The notes under the pieces were generated by a model, which was not told the origin of the DNA, made no database searches, and saw only the letters and a list, made by a program, of their open reading frames with translations. Source: Candidatus Omnitrophota bacterium (lineage in GTDB: Bacteria > Omnitrophota > Gorgyraeia > 2-02-FULL-51-18 > JAGOUK01). From it: 5,053 nucleotides of DNA. The stretch's first letter is position 1. Every line of letters begins with the position of its first letter. The position numbers and the translations under genes are program-made. The stretch spans positions 1-5,053 of the forward strand of contig JAGOUK010000114.1 of NCBI GenBank assembly GCA_018061225.1, written 5' to 3'. This document shows positions 5,053 to 5,053 of the stretch, piece after piece.

Positions 5053-5053
5053 G

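Overview
The window is a bacterial, moderately GC-rich stretch that codes almost wall to wall on the + strand. It holds five complete genes, one well-supported small gene at the right edge, and the probable tail of another gene at the left edge. Taxonomic signal is weak. The small terminal HTH-like protein and the gene style remind me of the PVC / Omnitrophota side of the tree, but this is an impression. I see no mobile element, tRNA, rRNA or CRISPR array.

Layout, left to right. (1) 1-126: C-terminal tail of an unidentified protein. (2) 144-1862: a three-part signalling protein with a receiver-like domain lacking the phospho-acceptor, a degenerate GGDEF domain (GKRTF in place of GGDEF) and an EAL domain with its catalytic residues intact. 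It is best read as a c-di-GMP phosphodiesterase. (3) 1863-1924: a short AT-rich island with a good sigma70-type promoter and repeated ATATA(C/T) words, probably the regulator's own control region. (4) 1925-2227: an ArsR/SmtB-family repressor. (5) 2224-2799: a YgaP-type rhodanese with a two-helix membrane anchor. (6) 2796-4442: a CoA-disulfide reductase / persulfide reductase fused to a C-terminal rhodanese. (7) 4439-4810: a DUF423 (YgdD-type) small membrane protein. (8) 4807-5052: a small basic protein resembling a helix-turn-helix fold.

Genes 4 to 8 form a tight operon. Each of the four junctions is a 4-base stop/start overlap (ATGA, TTGA, ATGA, ATGA), so translational coupling is likely along the whole chain. 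The core trio (ArsR regulator, membrane rhodanese, CoADR-rhodanese) has the logic of a sulfane-sulfur module: a thiol-responsive repressor releases its promoter, the membrane rhodanese handles persulfide sulfur at the inner face of the membrane, and the flavoenzyme-rhodanese fusion reduces persulfides (CoA or glutathione type) with NAD(P)H. E. coli has the ygaV-ygaP pair with the same ArsR + YgaP pairing; here the reductase is added directly behind it.

Points worth a second look: -10 elements placed so close to the start codons of the phosphodiesterase and the ArsR gene that both messages could be leaderless; a terminator-like hairpin with a T5 tract inside the reductase gene; a regulator with one cysteine instead of the usual two-cysteine persulfide switch; and a two-cysteine C-terminal extension on the YgaP-like protein. 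I found no wholly new system. The closest candidate is the link between c-di-GMP turnover and persulfide metabolism suggested by the TAATG contact between the EAL gene and the start of the regulator region.
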